A stretch of DNA of 64,000 bases, taken from positions 1 to 64,000 of the forward strand of contig NZ_JAHFUW010000016.1 in assembly GCF_023264855.1 (NCBI RefSeq), in the 5' to 3' direction. The first letter of the stretch is position 1; every line of letters starts with the position of its first letter. The notes beneath the pieces are model-generated. The model saw nothing but the letters and a program-made list of their open reading frames with translations, did not search any database and was not told the DNA's origin. The translations under genes and the position numbers were made by a program. Origin of the DNA: Herbiconiux sp. (lineage in GTDB: Bacteria; Actinomycetota; Actinomycetes; Actinomycetales; Microbacteriaceae). Shown here piece after piece: positions 7,925-14,979 of this stretch.

Positions 7925-8716
7925 TCAGTTCTGCGCGGGCAGCCTCTTCACCGAGTCGAAGAGGAACCGGTAGCTGAAGCCGGCGATCAGCGCGCCGACG
8001 ATCGGGAACACGATGAACACCCAGAGCTGCGCGAGCCAGTCGCCTCCGCCGAAGATTGCCGTGGCGATGGAGCGGGCCGGGTTCAGCGAGGCGTTGTCGA
8101 TCGGGATGGTGACCAGCAGCATGATCGTGAGCGTGAAGCCGATCGCGATCGGCGCGAAGCCGTAGACCGCACGGGCGTGCGTGACGCCGAGGATCACCAG
8201 CAGGAAGAGGAAGGTGATGATGATCTCGGCGGCGATCGCCGAGCCGATGCCGAAGCCGCCGGGGGAGAGCTCGCCGTAGCCGTTGGAGACGAAGCCGCCG
8301 GCGATCGCGTCGTCGAGGAAGCCCCCGGGGCCGCCCGAGGCGAGGGCGAAGATCGCGGTGGCGCCGACGATCGCACCGACCAGCTGCGCCACGATGTATC
8401 CGGGCGCATCCTTCCAGGCGAAGCGGCCGGCCGCGGCCAGGCCCAGGGTGACCGCCGGGTTGAAGTGACCGCCGGAGATCGGGCCGAAGGCGTAGGCGCC
8501 GATCATGACCGTGAGGCCGAGGGTGAGGGCGACGCCGAGGAAGCCGACGCCGAGCGGGGTGCCGTCGGCGAAGCCGAAGGTGGCCGAGAACGTGGCGGCG
8601 CCCACCAGGGCGAACACGAGCAGGAAGGTTCCCGCGACCTCGGCGATCAGCTTCGCGACGAGCGAGGGTTCGGAGGGTTCAGGAGCAGCGGGGTACGACA
8701 CGGTCGATCCAATCAT
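7925..8716 (-). CDS. aqpZ: Aquaporin, MIP family (AqpZ-like)
   Basis: This 263-residue membrane protein has six predicted transmembrane helices and the two half-helix NPA boxes of the major intrinsic protein family (SGGHFNPAVTLG and DNASLNPARSI). The conserved N-terminal AEVAGTFLLVFALVGAA is also present. It should conduct water, and possibly small neutral solutes, across the cytoplasmic membrane. The water-channel type is favoured because the second box is followed directly by ARS. The gene is monocistronic with no convincing ribosome site before ATG 8716. An acidic N-terminal extension of about 20 residues precedes helix 1. Confidence 0.88.
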   Translation of the reverse strand: MIGSTVSYPAAPEPSEPSLVAKLIAEVAGTFLLVFALVGAATFSATFGFADGTPLGVGFLGVALTLGLTVMIGAYAFGPISGGHFNPAVTLGLAAAGRFAWKDAPGYIVAQLVGAIVGATAIFALASGGPGGFLDDAIAGGFVSNGYGELSPGGFGIGSAIAAEIIITFLFLLVILGVTHARAVYGFAPIAIGFTLTIMLLVTIPIDNASLNPARSIATAIFGGGDWLAQLWVFIVFPIVGALIAGFSYRFLFDSVKRLPAQN

Positions 8717-8855
8717 CAGCGGCGAGGGGCGCGCACGAATGAAGACCCCCAGCGGGTCGACCCCCGAGGCGTCCCGATTCCCCCCTGAGTTCGGCGCGCC
8801 TCCTCAGGCTAGTGGCTGAGTGTTGCCTGTGTGAAACTGTGACGACGTGTGTCGT

Positions 8856-9173
8856 TCACCGCGTCACGGCGATGAGCACGAGCGCCGCCGTGCCGCCGAC
8901 GAGCAAGACCGCGCCGGCCAGCTGGGCGAGCAGGTGCCGGGAGAAGCGGAGCCGGGGGTGGTAGGTGCCCGGTCGGGGCTGTGTGGAACGGTAGGCCTGG
9001 GGTGCGGGCGTGGGTGTCGCTGCGGGTGTGGGTGCGGGTGCCGATACCGGTGCCGCTGGCCGAGTCGGCAGGGGCGCCGGATGCTCGGCCGGCGCTCGCC
9101 GTCGGGTGACGTCGACCTCCCAGAGGAAGTCCTCGAACGTCTCGTCGTCGGTGGCTTCGCGGTGGCGGGTCAT
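8856..9173 (-). CDS. Small proline-rich membrane-anchored protein, unknown function
   Basis: The 105-residue protein has a charged N-terminal part (DDETFEDFLWEVDVTRRR), a Pro/Ala/Thr-rich middle of about 35 residues and one C-terminal transmembrane helix (LAQLAGAVLLVGGTAALVLI) ending in VTR. This suggests a tail-anchored protein facing the cytoplasm. There is no ribosome site; instead TAGCCT (9180-9185 on the complementary strand) ends 6 nt before ATG 9173, so the mRNA is probably leaderless. No known family is recognised. An overlapping frame from 9333 has no membrane signature and is less likely. Confidence 0.6.
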   Translation of the reverse strand: MTRHREATDDETFEDFLWEVDVTRRRAPAEHPAPLPTRPAAPVSAPAPTPAATPTPAPQAYRSTQPRPGTYHPRLRFSRHLLAQLAGAVLLVGGTAALVLIAVTR

Positions 9174-9179
9174 CTTCCG

Positions 9180-9185
9180 AGGCTA
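9180..9185 (-). promoter_or_regulatory. -10 box of a leaderless promoter
   Basis: TAGCCT on the minus strand ends 6 nt before ATG 9173, the spacing expected when transcription starts at the start codon. Confidence 0.45.
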
Positions 9186-9331
9186 GGTGGGGGCATCGGG
9201 GGTGTCGATGGGGAGAAGTGCCCATCGGGAGGGTCGTCCCGGCAGCGCGGCTCGGGTCCTGCCACCCGGGAGTGCGGTCGGTGAACGGCGTGGCATCCGC
9301 CGATGTCGGTGGTGCGGCGCACAATGGGCGC

Positions 9332-9487
9332 ATGAACGATTTCGAGACATGCGAACGGTGTGACGGCTCGGGCGCCGACCCGCGCCAGGGCTTCGAGCTC
9401 GATCAGGTCGACCTCTGCATCGAGTGTCGCGGCGACGGTGTCGTCGTGACCGTCGAGCGCGAGTTCGTGCTGGCACGCGCCGCCTGA
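9332..9487 (+). CDS. 51-residue zinc-ribbon-like protein with two CxxCxGxG motifs
   Basis: The peptide is MNDFETCERCDGSG..., then CIECRGDG 27 residues further on. It has two CxxCxG(x)G units of the DnaJ zinc-finger type, which could bind one zinc ion. It is far too short to be a DnaJ, and nothing else is attached. CACAAT (9320-9325) ends 6 nt before ATG 9332 and no ribosome site is visible, which suggests a leaderless message. It lies divergently from the small membrane protein. Function is unknown; a role in protein or nucleic-acid contact would be inference. Confidence 0.6.
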   Translation: MNDFETCERCDGSGADPRQGFELDQVDLCIECRGDGVVVTVEREFVLARAA

Positions 9488-9663
9488 CCGCCGGAAGACG
9501 ATGGGTGAACCGCTCGAGAGAGCGGCCCGGTTCCGGCGAAGGCACGTTGCGTTGGAAACGAACGGGTAACGAATTCCGAAGGGGGATGCGCGGCATCCGC
9601 TCTCGGAGGACGATTCTGGATGTAAGGGCCTGAGTGGAAGGGCCTGGGTGAAAGGGGACGGCG

Positions 9664-9942
9664 ATGGGGCGACAGAACTATCGCCGGGCGAGCCCCGCGA
9701 TGAGCCCATCAGGCCTCTCCGCGCCGCACGGCGATCCCTACGCCGACTACCTCAAGTGGGTTTCGCAGGGCCGCCCCTCGCTCGGTGGCTCGGCGGCGGC
9801 GCGCCCCGAGGCCGGCACGGTTCTCATCAGCGAACACGTGCAGGTGCAAGAGCTCGGCGCCCTCCCCGAACTGCAGAACCTGCACGAGCCCGCCAAGCCC
9901 CCGCTCTGGCAGCGCATCACGGGAGCCCTCCGCCGCCGCTGA
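9664..9942 (+). CDS. Small basic hypothetical protein
   Basis: The product is 92 residues. The N terminus is basic (GRQNYRRASP), followed by YADYLKWVSQGRPSL, a variable linker, VLISEHVQVQELGALPELQNLHEP and a basic C terminus WQRITGALRRR. GAAAGGGGA lies 6 nt before ATG 9664, a good ribosome site, which supports a real gene. No known family, signal peptide or membrane segment is recognised. The neighbouring HipA gene ends 26 bp away on the opposite strand, and no terminator hairpin was found between them. Confidence 0.55.
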   Translation: MGRQNYRRASPAMSPSGLSAPHGDPYADYLKWVSQGRPSLGGSAAARPEAGTVLISEHVQVQELGALPELQNLHEPAKPPLWQRITGALRRR

Positions 9943-9967
9943 CCGCGCGCGGGGCTCGCGCACGGCT

Positions 9968-11296
9968 TCACGCGAAGCGGCCGCGATTTCCGCCCAGCCC
10001 CGCGTCGCCCCGGCGTCGACGAGGCGTTCCTGAGTTCTCGCTCGCCGGCGAGCCGCCGGGTTCCTTCTCGCCCATCGACAGGGCATGGTCGCGATTGCGG
10101 TTCTCGAACGCATGGCGCATGGCGTGCGCCGCCTCGGGCGAGATACCGCGGGCGATCGCGGCGCCGCGCCAGTCGGTCGTGCGTTCGGCGACGTCTCGGA
10201 TGATGCTCTCGGCAGCGTGACGGCTCAGCCGGAAGGCATCATGGGTGTCGCGGAGCTCGCGGATGTCGCGACCCATCCGCTCGCCGCCGTCGGTGATCGG
10301 AGTGGCCTCCACTCGATCGGGTTGGCGATTCGGTTCCAGGTCGAAGACCGGGGAGATGCTCCAGCCCTCGGCCACACGCAGGAAGCCGTGATTGCGCAGG
10401 TGGTCGTCGACGTTCCCGATCAGCAGGTTCAGTGCGATCCGCCGGAAGAGAGCGGCCTGATCGCGCGCCGGAGCAGAGCTGGACAGGGCGAGAGTGTCCG
10501 ACAGATGCGAGTACGACGACGGATCGCTGTCGACCTTCGTCACGAGCGAATGGGCACTGATGTAGCCGATGCGCCGGACGCCGTCACGGTCGAAGCGGCG
10601 AGTCAGGAGGATGGAGTTCGAATCCCGGATGCGGACGAGCTCGAACGGCGGGGTGTCGATGCCGGCGGCGCGAGCCAGATCGAGGGCAGCGGCCTCCCAC
10701 GCCATGGGATTGTTGAACTCGGTCTCGCGAGCGAACTTGGCGATCCAGAGCGTACCCTCCCGGCTCACGATCGCCTTGGGGCGTGCACCCCCGGCGCTCG
10801 TGCCGGCGTCGAGGAGGATTCGTAGTTCGTCGTCGGATTCGACGCCGTGCTCGAACGCGCGGGCGGCCGTGATGATGCGCTCGAGGTCGTGCACCTTCGC
10901 GACCGGGTGCGGATGTGCCCCGAGGTATCCCCGGTCGTCGCTGAGCCGGAGGGCTCCCTGGCGTGTCGCGTCGTTGACGTGCACCAGGTAGTCGAATGAC
11001 GTGACGGCCTTGGTGCCGGCGCGGATGATCCGCCTGCCCCAGTCATCCGGCATGGCGTCGCCCAGAGCGCCCAGCGCCGGCCGCCCGGCCCAGGTGCGCA
11101 GTGGGCCGAGGCTTCGAGGCAGGTCGGGCGAGAGGTCGTAACCGCGGCGCTCGGCGAGGTACTCGTCGGCGTAGCGGAAGACCAGCGATGGGGATGCGCT
11201 CCCGGGTGCGCCCTCACTGGTCACCGTTCCAGCGGTCACCTCGACGCCGTCGGGCAGGACGACGTGGACGGTCGCCCGAGTGGGGCGGTCGTTCAC
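9968..11296 (-). CDS. hipA: HipA-family toxin Ser/Thr kinase
   Basis: The 442-residue protein matches the length of HipA toxins, which phosphorylate glutamyl-tRNA synthetase or related targets and cause growth arrest. The N-terminal HipA_N-like part includes WAGRPALGALGDAMPDDWG. The kinase core shows the autophosphorylation loop GTSAGGARPKA (165-175), a likely ATP-site lysine in WIAKF (184-188), the catalytic loop GNVDDHLRNHGF (294-305) and the metal-binding SPVFDLEP (315-322). All key residues are present, so the kinase should be active. A basic low-complexity tail of about 40 residues is unusual. It overlaps the upstream antitoxin by 4 bp, the classic HipBA layout. Confidence 0.9.
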   Translation of the reverse strand: MNDRPTRATVHVVLPDGVEVTAGTVTSEGAPGSASPSLVFRYADEYLAERRGYDLSPDLPRSLGPLRTWAGRPALGALGDAMPDDWGRRIIRAGTKAVTSFDYLVHVNDATRQGALRLSDDRGYLGAHPHPVAKVHDLERIITAARAFEHGVESDDELRILLDAGTSAGGARPKAIVSREGTLWIAKFARETEFNNPMAWEAAALDLARAAGIDTPPFELVRIRDSNSILLTRRFDRDGVRRIGYISAHSLVTKVDSDPSSYSHLSDTLALSSSAPARDQAALFRRIALNLLIGNVDDHLRNHGFLRVAEGWSISPVFDLEPNRQPDRVEATPITDGGERMGRDIRELRDTHDAFRLSRHAAESIIRDVAERTTDWRGAAIARGISPEAAHAMRHAFENRNRDHALSMGEKEPGGSPASENSGTPRRRRGDAGLGGNRGRFA

Positions 11297-11625
11297 GAAT
11301 CCTCCTCGGTCCGTGATCTGCGACCGGGCACTCGCACACGCTCGACCGAGGCGCGCGCGAGGTTCTGCACGCCGAACTCGCTGTTGATCGGGTCTGTGGC
11401 CTCGATCACGGGCGCCAGGAGGCCCAGGATCCGGAGAACGGCGAGGAGGTTCTCGGTCGATGCGGAGCGACCGGTCTCGATCGCACGGAGGGTGTCGCGG
11501 GAGACGCCGGCGCGGTCAGCCACCATCTCGGCGGTCAGCCCGGCGATCTTCCGCCACGAACGCACATGGGCGCCGAGGCGCGCCAGCTCGCGGGAGACTG
11601 CCGGGCTTGTGGCCGCCACGATCAT
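11293..11625 (-). CDS. hipB: HipB-like XRE antitoxin
   Basis: A 110-residue protein with a helix-turn-helix (RSWRKIAGLTAEMVADRAGVSRDTLRAIETGR, residues 23-54) typical of XRE/HipB repressors, followed by a C-terminal extension that probably contacts the toxin. It should neutralise HipA and repress the operon. The toxin start overlaps its last codons (ATGA). The ribosome site before ATG 11625 is weak. A perfect -10 TATAAT lies 30 bp upstream inside an inverted repeat. The catabolic aldolase gene ends only 72 bp upstream on the same strand with no terminator between, so read-through transcription is possible. Confidence 0.87.
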   Translation of the reverse strand: MIVAATSPAVSRELARLGAHVRSWRKIAGLTAEMVADRAGVSRDTLRAIETGRSASTENLLAVLRILGLLAPVIEATDPINSEFGVQNLARASVERVRVPGRRSRTEEDS

Positions 11626-11651
11626 CCATTCTCATTAGCGCCGAATATTAT

Positions 11652-11674
11652 CGCCATTATAGCGCTTAATGGCG
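11652..11674 (-). promoter_or_regulatory. HipBA operator overlapping its -10 box
   Basis: CGCCATTA (11652-11659) and TAATGGCG (11667-11674) form a perfect 8-bp inverted repeat with a 7-bp spacer. The minus-strand -10 TATAAT (11661-11656) lies inside it. A bound HipB dimer would occlude the promoter. The region is strikingly AT-rich for this window. Confidence 0.65.
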
Positions 11675-11696
11675 GGATTTTGCGGCGGTAAACTCT

Positions 11697-12563
11697 TCAA
11701 TAGCTCGCGCGGCCGGGCTCTCCCGTGCTCGGCTGCGTTCCGGGTTGGCCCGGGGCCGGGATGTAGCGGTCGGCCAGCGCTTCGGATGCGCGGGCGAGCA
11801 GGGCGACATCCGCACCCACCAGGATGAACGCGGCGCCGGCGGCCAGGTAGCGGCGCGCGAGCGGCTCGGCGAAGGCGTTCACGCCGGCCGGCACTCCCGC
11901 GGCCACGGCCACGGCGATGCAGTGCTCGACCGCGGCGATCACCTCGGGGTGGTCCTGCAGGCCGAGGTGGCCCATCGAGGCCGCGAGGTCGGAGGGGCCG
12001 AGGAAGACGCCGGCCAGGCCGTCGACCGCCACGATCGACTCGATGTTCTCCACGGCCTCGGCCGACTCGATCTGCACGATCACCGAGATGCGCTCGGCTG
12101 CCGTGGCGAGGTACTCGGGGGTGCGGTTCCAGCGTGAGGCCCGCGCGAGCGCCGATCCGACGCCCCGGATGCCCCGGGGCGGGTAGTGCACGCTGCGCAC
12201 GGCGAGCTCGGCCAGCTCGGCCGTGTCGACCATGGGCACGAGCAGCGTCTGCGTTCCGAGATCGAGGTACTGCTTGATGATGACCGGGTCGAGCACCGGA
12301 GGCCGCACCACCGGCAGGATCGGGTAGCCGTGCACCGCCTGCAGCTGCGCGAGCAGCGACTCGAGGCCGTTGGGGGAGTGCTCGGCGTCGATCAGCAGCC
12401 AGTCCAGGCCCGAGCCCGCACAGAGCTCCGCGATCAGCGGGCTGCCGCTGCACACCCACATGCCGGCGAGTGGCCGGTCGTGGGCGGCGAGCGCGGCGGC
12501 GAAGCCGGCGTCCGGCTCGATGGGGGCGGGGACGGATGCACCGGATGCACCGGATGCACTCAC
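11697..12563 (-). CDS. hpaI: HpcH/HpaI aldolase: 4-hydroxy-2-oxoheptanedioate aldolase
   Basis: This 288-residue TIM-barrel aldolase cleaves 4-hydroxy-2-oxoheptane-1,7-dioate into pyruvate and succinic semialdehyde, the last carbon-carbon step of homoprotocatechuate meta-cleavage. Catalytic and metal residues of E. coli HpaI (His45, Arg70, Glu149, Asp175) fall at His62, Arg87, Glu166 and Asp192 with a constant offset of 17. The motifs are DAEHSPN, VVRPP, IQIESA and GPSDLAASMG. The start is GTG 12563, whose GTGA overlaps the hydratase stop. The first 17 residues include an ASGASGAS repeat from a 9-bp tandem repeat. It is the second gene of the leftward hpaHI operon. Confidence 0.92.
   Translation of the reverse strand: MSASGASGASVPAPIEPDAGFAAALAAHDRPLAGMWVCSGSPLIAELCAGSGLDWLLIDAEHSPNGLESLLAQLQAVHGYPILPVVRPPVLDPVIIKQYLDLGTQTLLVPMVDTAELAELAVRSVHYPPRGIRGVGSALARASRWNRTPEYLATAAERISVIVQIESAEAVENIESIVAVDGLAGVFLGPSDLAASMGHLGLQDHPEVIAAVEHCIAVAVAAGVPAGVNAFAEPLARRYLAAGAAFILVGADVALLARASEALADRYIPAPGQPGTQPSTGEPGRASY
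12533..12559. repeat. Three perfect 9-bp tandem repeats at the HpaI N terminus
   Basis: The unit CGGATGCAC occurs three times in a row (12533, 12542, 12551). It encodes the ASG repeats of the HpaI leader and contains the GGATGC hexamer common in this window. In-frame copy changes would only alter N-terminal length. Confidence 0.8.
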
Positions 12564-13345
12564 TGGAACGTGCACGTCACGACTCCCAACGGTCCGTAGT
12601 CGGCGAACACCGAGTCGCCCGCGAACACCCACATCGGCCGGGTGAACGACCCGGCGAGGATGAGTTCGCCCGCCTTCAACGTGTCGCCGTGCGGCGCGAT
12701 CTTGTTCGCCAGCCAGGCGACGCCGTTGGCGGGGTTGTTGAGCACGCCGCCCGCGAGACCGGTCTCCTCGATGCCCTCGTTGCGGTAGAGCATCGCGCCC
12801 ACCCACCGCAGGTCGAGCTCGTCGGGCCGCACGGGGCGCCCGCCGATCACCATCACGCCCATCGCCGCGTTGTCGCTGATGGTGTCGACGATGGTGCGCC
12901 CCTCCATCTCGATGCGCGAGTCGAGGATCTCCAGGGCCGGCACCACGTATTCGGTGGCCGCGAGCACGTCGAAGAGCGTGCATCCGGGGCCCGACAGGTC
13001 GGACTTGAGCCGGAAGGCGAGCTCCACCTCGACCCGCGGATGCGTGTAGACGCCCCAGTCGAGCACGGCGCCGCTCTCGAGCACCATGTCGTCGAAGATG
13101 ATGCCGAAGTCGGGCTCGGTGATGCCGGTCGCCGCCTGCATCGCCTTCGAGGTGAGGCCGATCTTGTGGCCGACGAGCGTGCGGCCGGCGGCTTCGTTGC
13201 GGGATCGCCAGAGCGACTGCACCCGGTACGAATCCTCGATGGTCATCTCCGGATGGCGTGCGGTGATCAGGGGAACCGGCGTGCGGCTGTGGGCCGCCTC
13301 CACCAATTCGTCCGCGATCGCGGTGATCGTCTCCTCGTCGAGCAT
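12560..13345 (-). CDS. hpaH: 2-oxohept-4-ene-1,7-dioate hydratase
   Basis: The 261-residue protein of the HpaH/MhpD hydratase family adds water to 2-oxohept-4-enedioate to give the HpaI substrate. The divalent-metal glutamates known for E. coli HpcG (Glu106, Glu108, Glu139) fall at exactly the same numbers here, in THPRVEVELAF and VPALEI. The other landmarks are VGHKIGLTSKAMQ and GGVLNNPANGVAWLANK. The start ATG 13345 follows GAGGA; 42 upstream in-frame codons have no family similarity. It is divergent from the fused HpaG-like gene and shares its control region. Confidence 0.92.
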   Translation of the reverse strand: MLDEETITAIADELVEAAHSRTPVPLITARHPEMTIEDSYRVQSLWRSRNEAAGRTLVGHKIGLTSKAMQAATGITEPDFGIIFDDMVLESGAVLDWGVYTHPRVEVELAFRLKSDLSGPGCTLFDVLAATEYVVPALEILDSRIEMEGRTIVDTISDNAAMGVMVIGGRPVRPDELDLRWVGAMLYRNEGIEETGLAGGVLNNPANGVAWLANKIAPHGDTLKAGELILAGSFTRPMWVFAGDSVFADYGPLGVVTCTFQ

Positions 13346-13409
13346 GACGTCCTCGTCTCTTCTCGCTCCGTGCCGGAGGGTCGTTTCATGCTGGCACGAA
13401 AATGATTGC

Positions 13410-13437
13410 TTGCATCGTCGATCATATCGTATATCAT
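13410..13437 (+). promoter_or_regulatory. hpaG leaderless promoter with overlapping dyad operator
   Basis: TTGCAT (13410-13415), a 16-bp spacer and TATCAT (13432-13437) end 6 nt before ATG 13444, where no ribosome site exists. The degenerate dyad ATCATATCGTATATCAT (13421-13437; 12 of 17 positions symmetric) covers the -10 box. It lies midway between the divergent hpaH and hpaG genes, so the downstream GntR regulator probably represses here. Confidence 0.55.
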
Positions 13438-13443
13438 TTGTGC

Positions 13444-14979
13444 ATGACCTACGAAGAAGTCCGGTCCCCATTCGACCCGGCCGGCGCCGACCGCCCCGGC
13501 AAGGTGATCGCCCTGCACCTGAACTACCCCAGCCGCATCGCGCAGCGCGGCCGCACGCCCGCCCAGCCCTCCTACTTCGTCAAGCCCAGCACCTCGGTGT
13601 CCGCCAGCGGCACGCCGATCGAGCGCCCGGCCGGCACCGAGCTGCTGGCCTTCGAGGGCGAGATCGCCCTGGTGATCGGCCAGACCGCCCGCGGCGTCGC
13701 CCAGGACGGCGCCTGGGCCTACGTGCGATCCGTCACCGCGGCGAACGACTTCGGCGTCTACGACCTGCGCTACGCCGACAAGGGCTCGAACCTGCGCTCG
13801 AAGGGCGGCGACGGCTTCACCCCGCTCGGCCCGGCCCTGATCGACGCCCGCACGGTCGATCCGGCCGCCCTGCGCATCCGCACCTGGGTCGACGGCGAGC
13901 TCGTGCAAGACGACACCACCGGCACGCTCGTGTTCCCGTTCGAGCAGCTCGTCGCCGACCTCTCGCAGCTGATCACGCTCGAGCCGGGCGACGTCATCCT
14001 CACCGGAACCCCCGCCGGGTCGAGCGTGGTGCTGCCGGGGCAGACCGTCGAGGTGGAGGTCGACGCTCCGGATGCTGCGGGCACGCCGTCGACCGGCCGT
14101 CTCGTCACGCACGTGGTCGAGGGCGCGTCACGCCCGGGAGCCTTCGGCGCCGGTCCGAAGATCGACGACCTGCAGCGCGCCGAGGCCTGGGGCAGCCCCG
14201 AGGCCGCGGGCCTCGAACCCGCCTGGCAGCTCACCGAGGAGCGTCGCACGAAGCTCGCTTCGGTCGCCACCGCCACCCTCAGCTCGCAGCTGCGCAAGCT
14301 CGGCTTCGACGACGTGAGCATCGACGGCGTGCGGCCCACGCATCCGGGCGAGAAGATGATCGGCCGTGCCCGCACGCTGCGCTTCATCCCCGCCCGCTCC
14401 GACCTGTTCGCCTCCCACGGCGGCGGCTACAACGCCCAGAAGCGCGCCTTCGACGGGCTGAATCCCGGCGACGTCCTCGTGATCGAGGCCCGCGGCGAAT
14501 CCGGAACCGGAACCGTCGGCGACATCCTCGCCCTTCGCGCCCAGGTGCGGGGCGCGGCCGGGATCGTGACCGACGGCGGCATCCGCGACATCGCCGCGGT
14601 CTCGGCGCTCGGCATCCCGGCCTACTCGCAGGGCGGGCACCCCGCCGTACTCGGGCGCCGGCACGTGCCGTGGGACGTCGACGTGACGATCGCCTGCGGC
14701 GGCGCCGCGGTGCAGCCCGGCGACGTGATCGTGGGCGACGACGACGGGGTGCTCGTCATTCCGCCGCACCTGGTCGACGAGGTGGTTGACGCCGCGATCG
14801 TGCAGGAGCGCGAGGAGGAGTTCATCGCCGCCCGGGTCGCCGAGGGCGAGTCGGTCGACGGGCTCTACCCAATGAACGCGGCCTGGAAGGCGCGGTTCGC
14901 CGAGCAGGCCGCGAACGAGCAGCCCACGAACGAGCAGGCCACGAACGACCAGACGGAGGCCACCCGCGATGGCGAATGA
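13444..14979 (+). CDS. Fused fumarylacetoacetate hydrolase-family and RraA-like protein, HpaG position
   Basis: The 511-residue protein has two unlike domains. Residues about 18-225 form an FAH-family domain with metal ligands Glu71 and Glu73 (FEGEIALVIG), Asp102 and the SKGGDGFTPLGPAL segment. This is the fold of HpaG, which decarboxylates the HpaE product. Residues about 260-470 are an RraA/HMG-aldolase-like domain with VTDGGIRD (Arg381, Asp382) and IPAYSQGGHP, a family that includes metal-dependent aldolases and oxaloacetate decarboxylases. In E. coli HpaG the second half is another FAH domain, so the RraA domain here looks like a replacement. The C-terminal tail is a 15-bp repeat product. 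It is the first gene of the rightward hpa operon. Confidence 0.88.
   Translation: MTYEEVRSPFDPAGADRPGKVIALHLNYPSRIAQRGRTPAQPSYFVKPSTSVSASGTPIERPAGTELLAFEGEIALVIGQTARGVAQDGAWAYVRSVTAANDFGVYDLRYADKGSNLRSKGGDGFTPLGPALIDARTVDPAALRIRTWVDGELVQDDTTGTLVFPFEQLVADLSQLITLEPGDVILTGTPAGSSVVLPGQTVEVEVDAPDAAGTPSTGRLVTHVVEGASRPGAFGAGPKIDDLQRAEAWGSPEAAGLEPAWQLTEERRTKLASVATATLSSQLRKLGFDDVSIDGVRPTHPGEKMIGRARTLRFIPARSDLFASHGGGYNAQKRAFDGLNPGDVLVIEARGESGTGTVGDILALRAQVRGAAGIVTDGGIRDIAAVSALGIPAYSQGGHPAVLGRRHVPWDVDVTIACGGAAVQPGDVIVGDDDGVLVIPPHLVDEVVDAAIVQEREEEFIAARVAEGESVDGLYPMNAAWKARFAEQAANEQPTNEQATNDQTEATRDGE
14911..14955. repeat. Three 15-bp degenerate tandem repeats at the end of the HpaG-like gene
   Basis: Units start at 14911, 14926 and 14941 and share the pattern CGAACGASCAG. 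They encode NEQPT, NEQAT and NDQTE, a low-complexity tail. The repeats end 13 bp before the GntR start. Confidence 0.7.

Noticed and set aside
11697-12983. Extended HpaI start upstream of 12563
   Set aside because: The in-frame extension overlaps the hydratase gene almost fully and is Arg/Gly-rich without family similarity. GTG 12563 couples to the hydratase stop.
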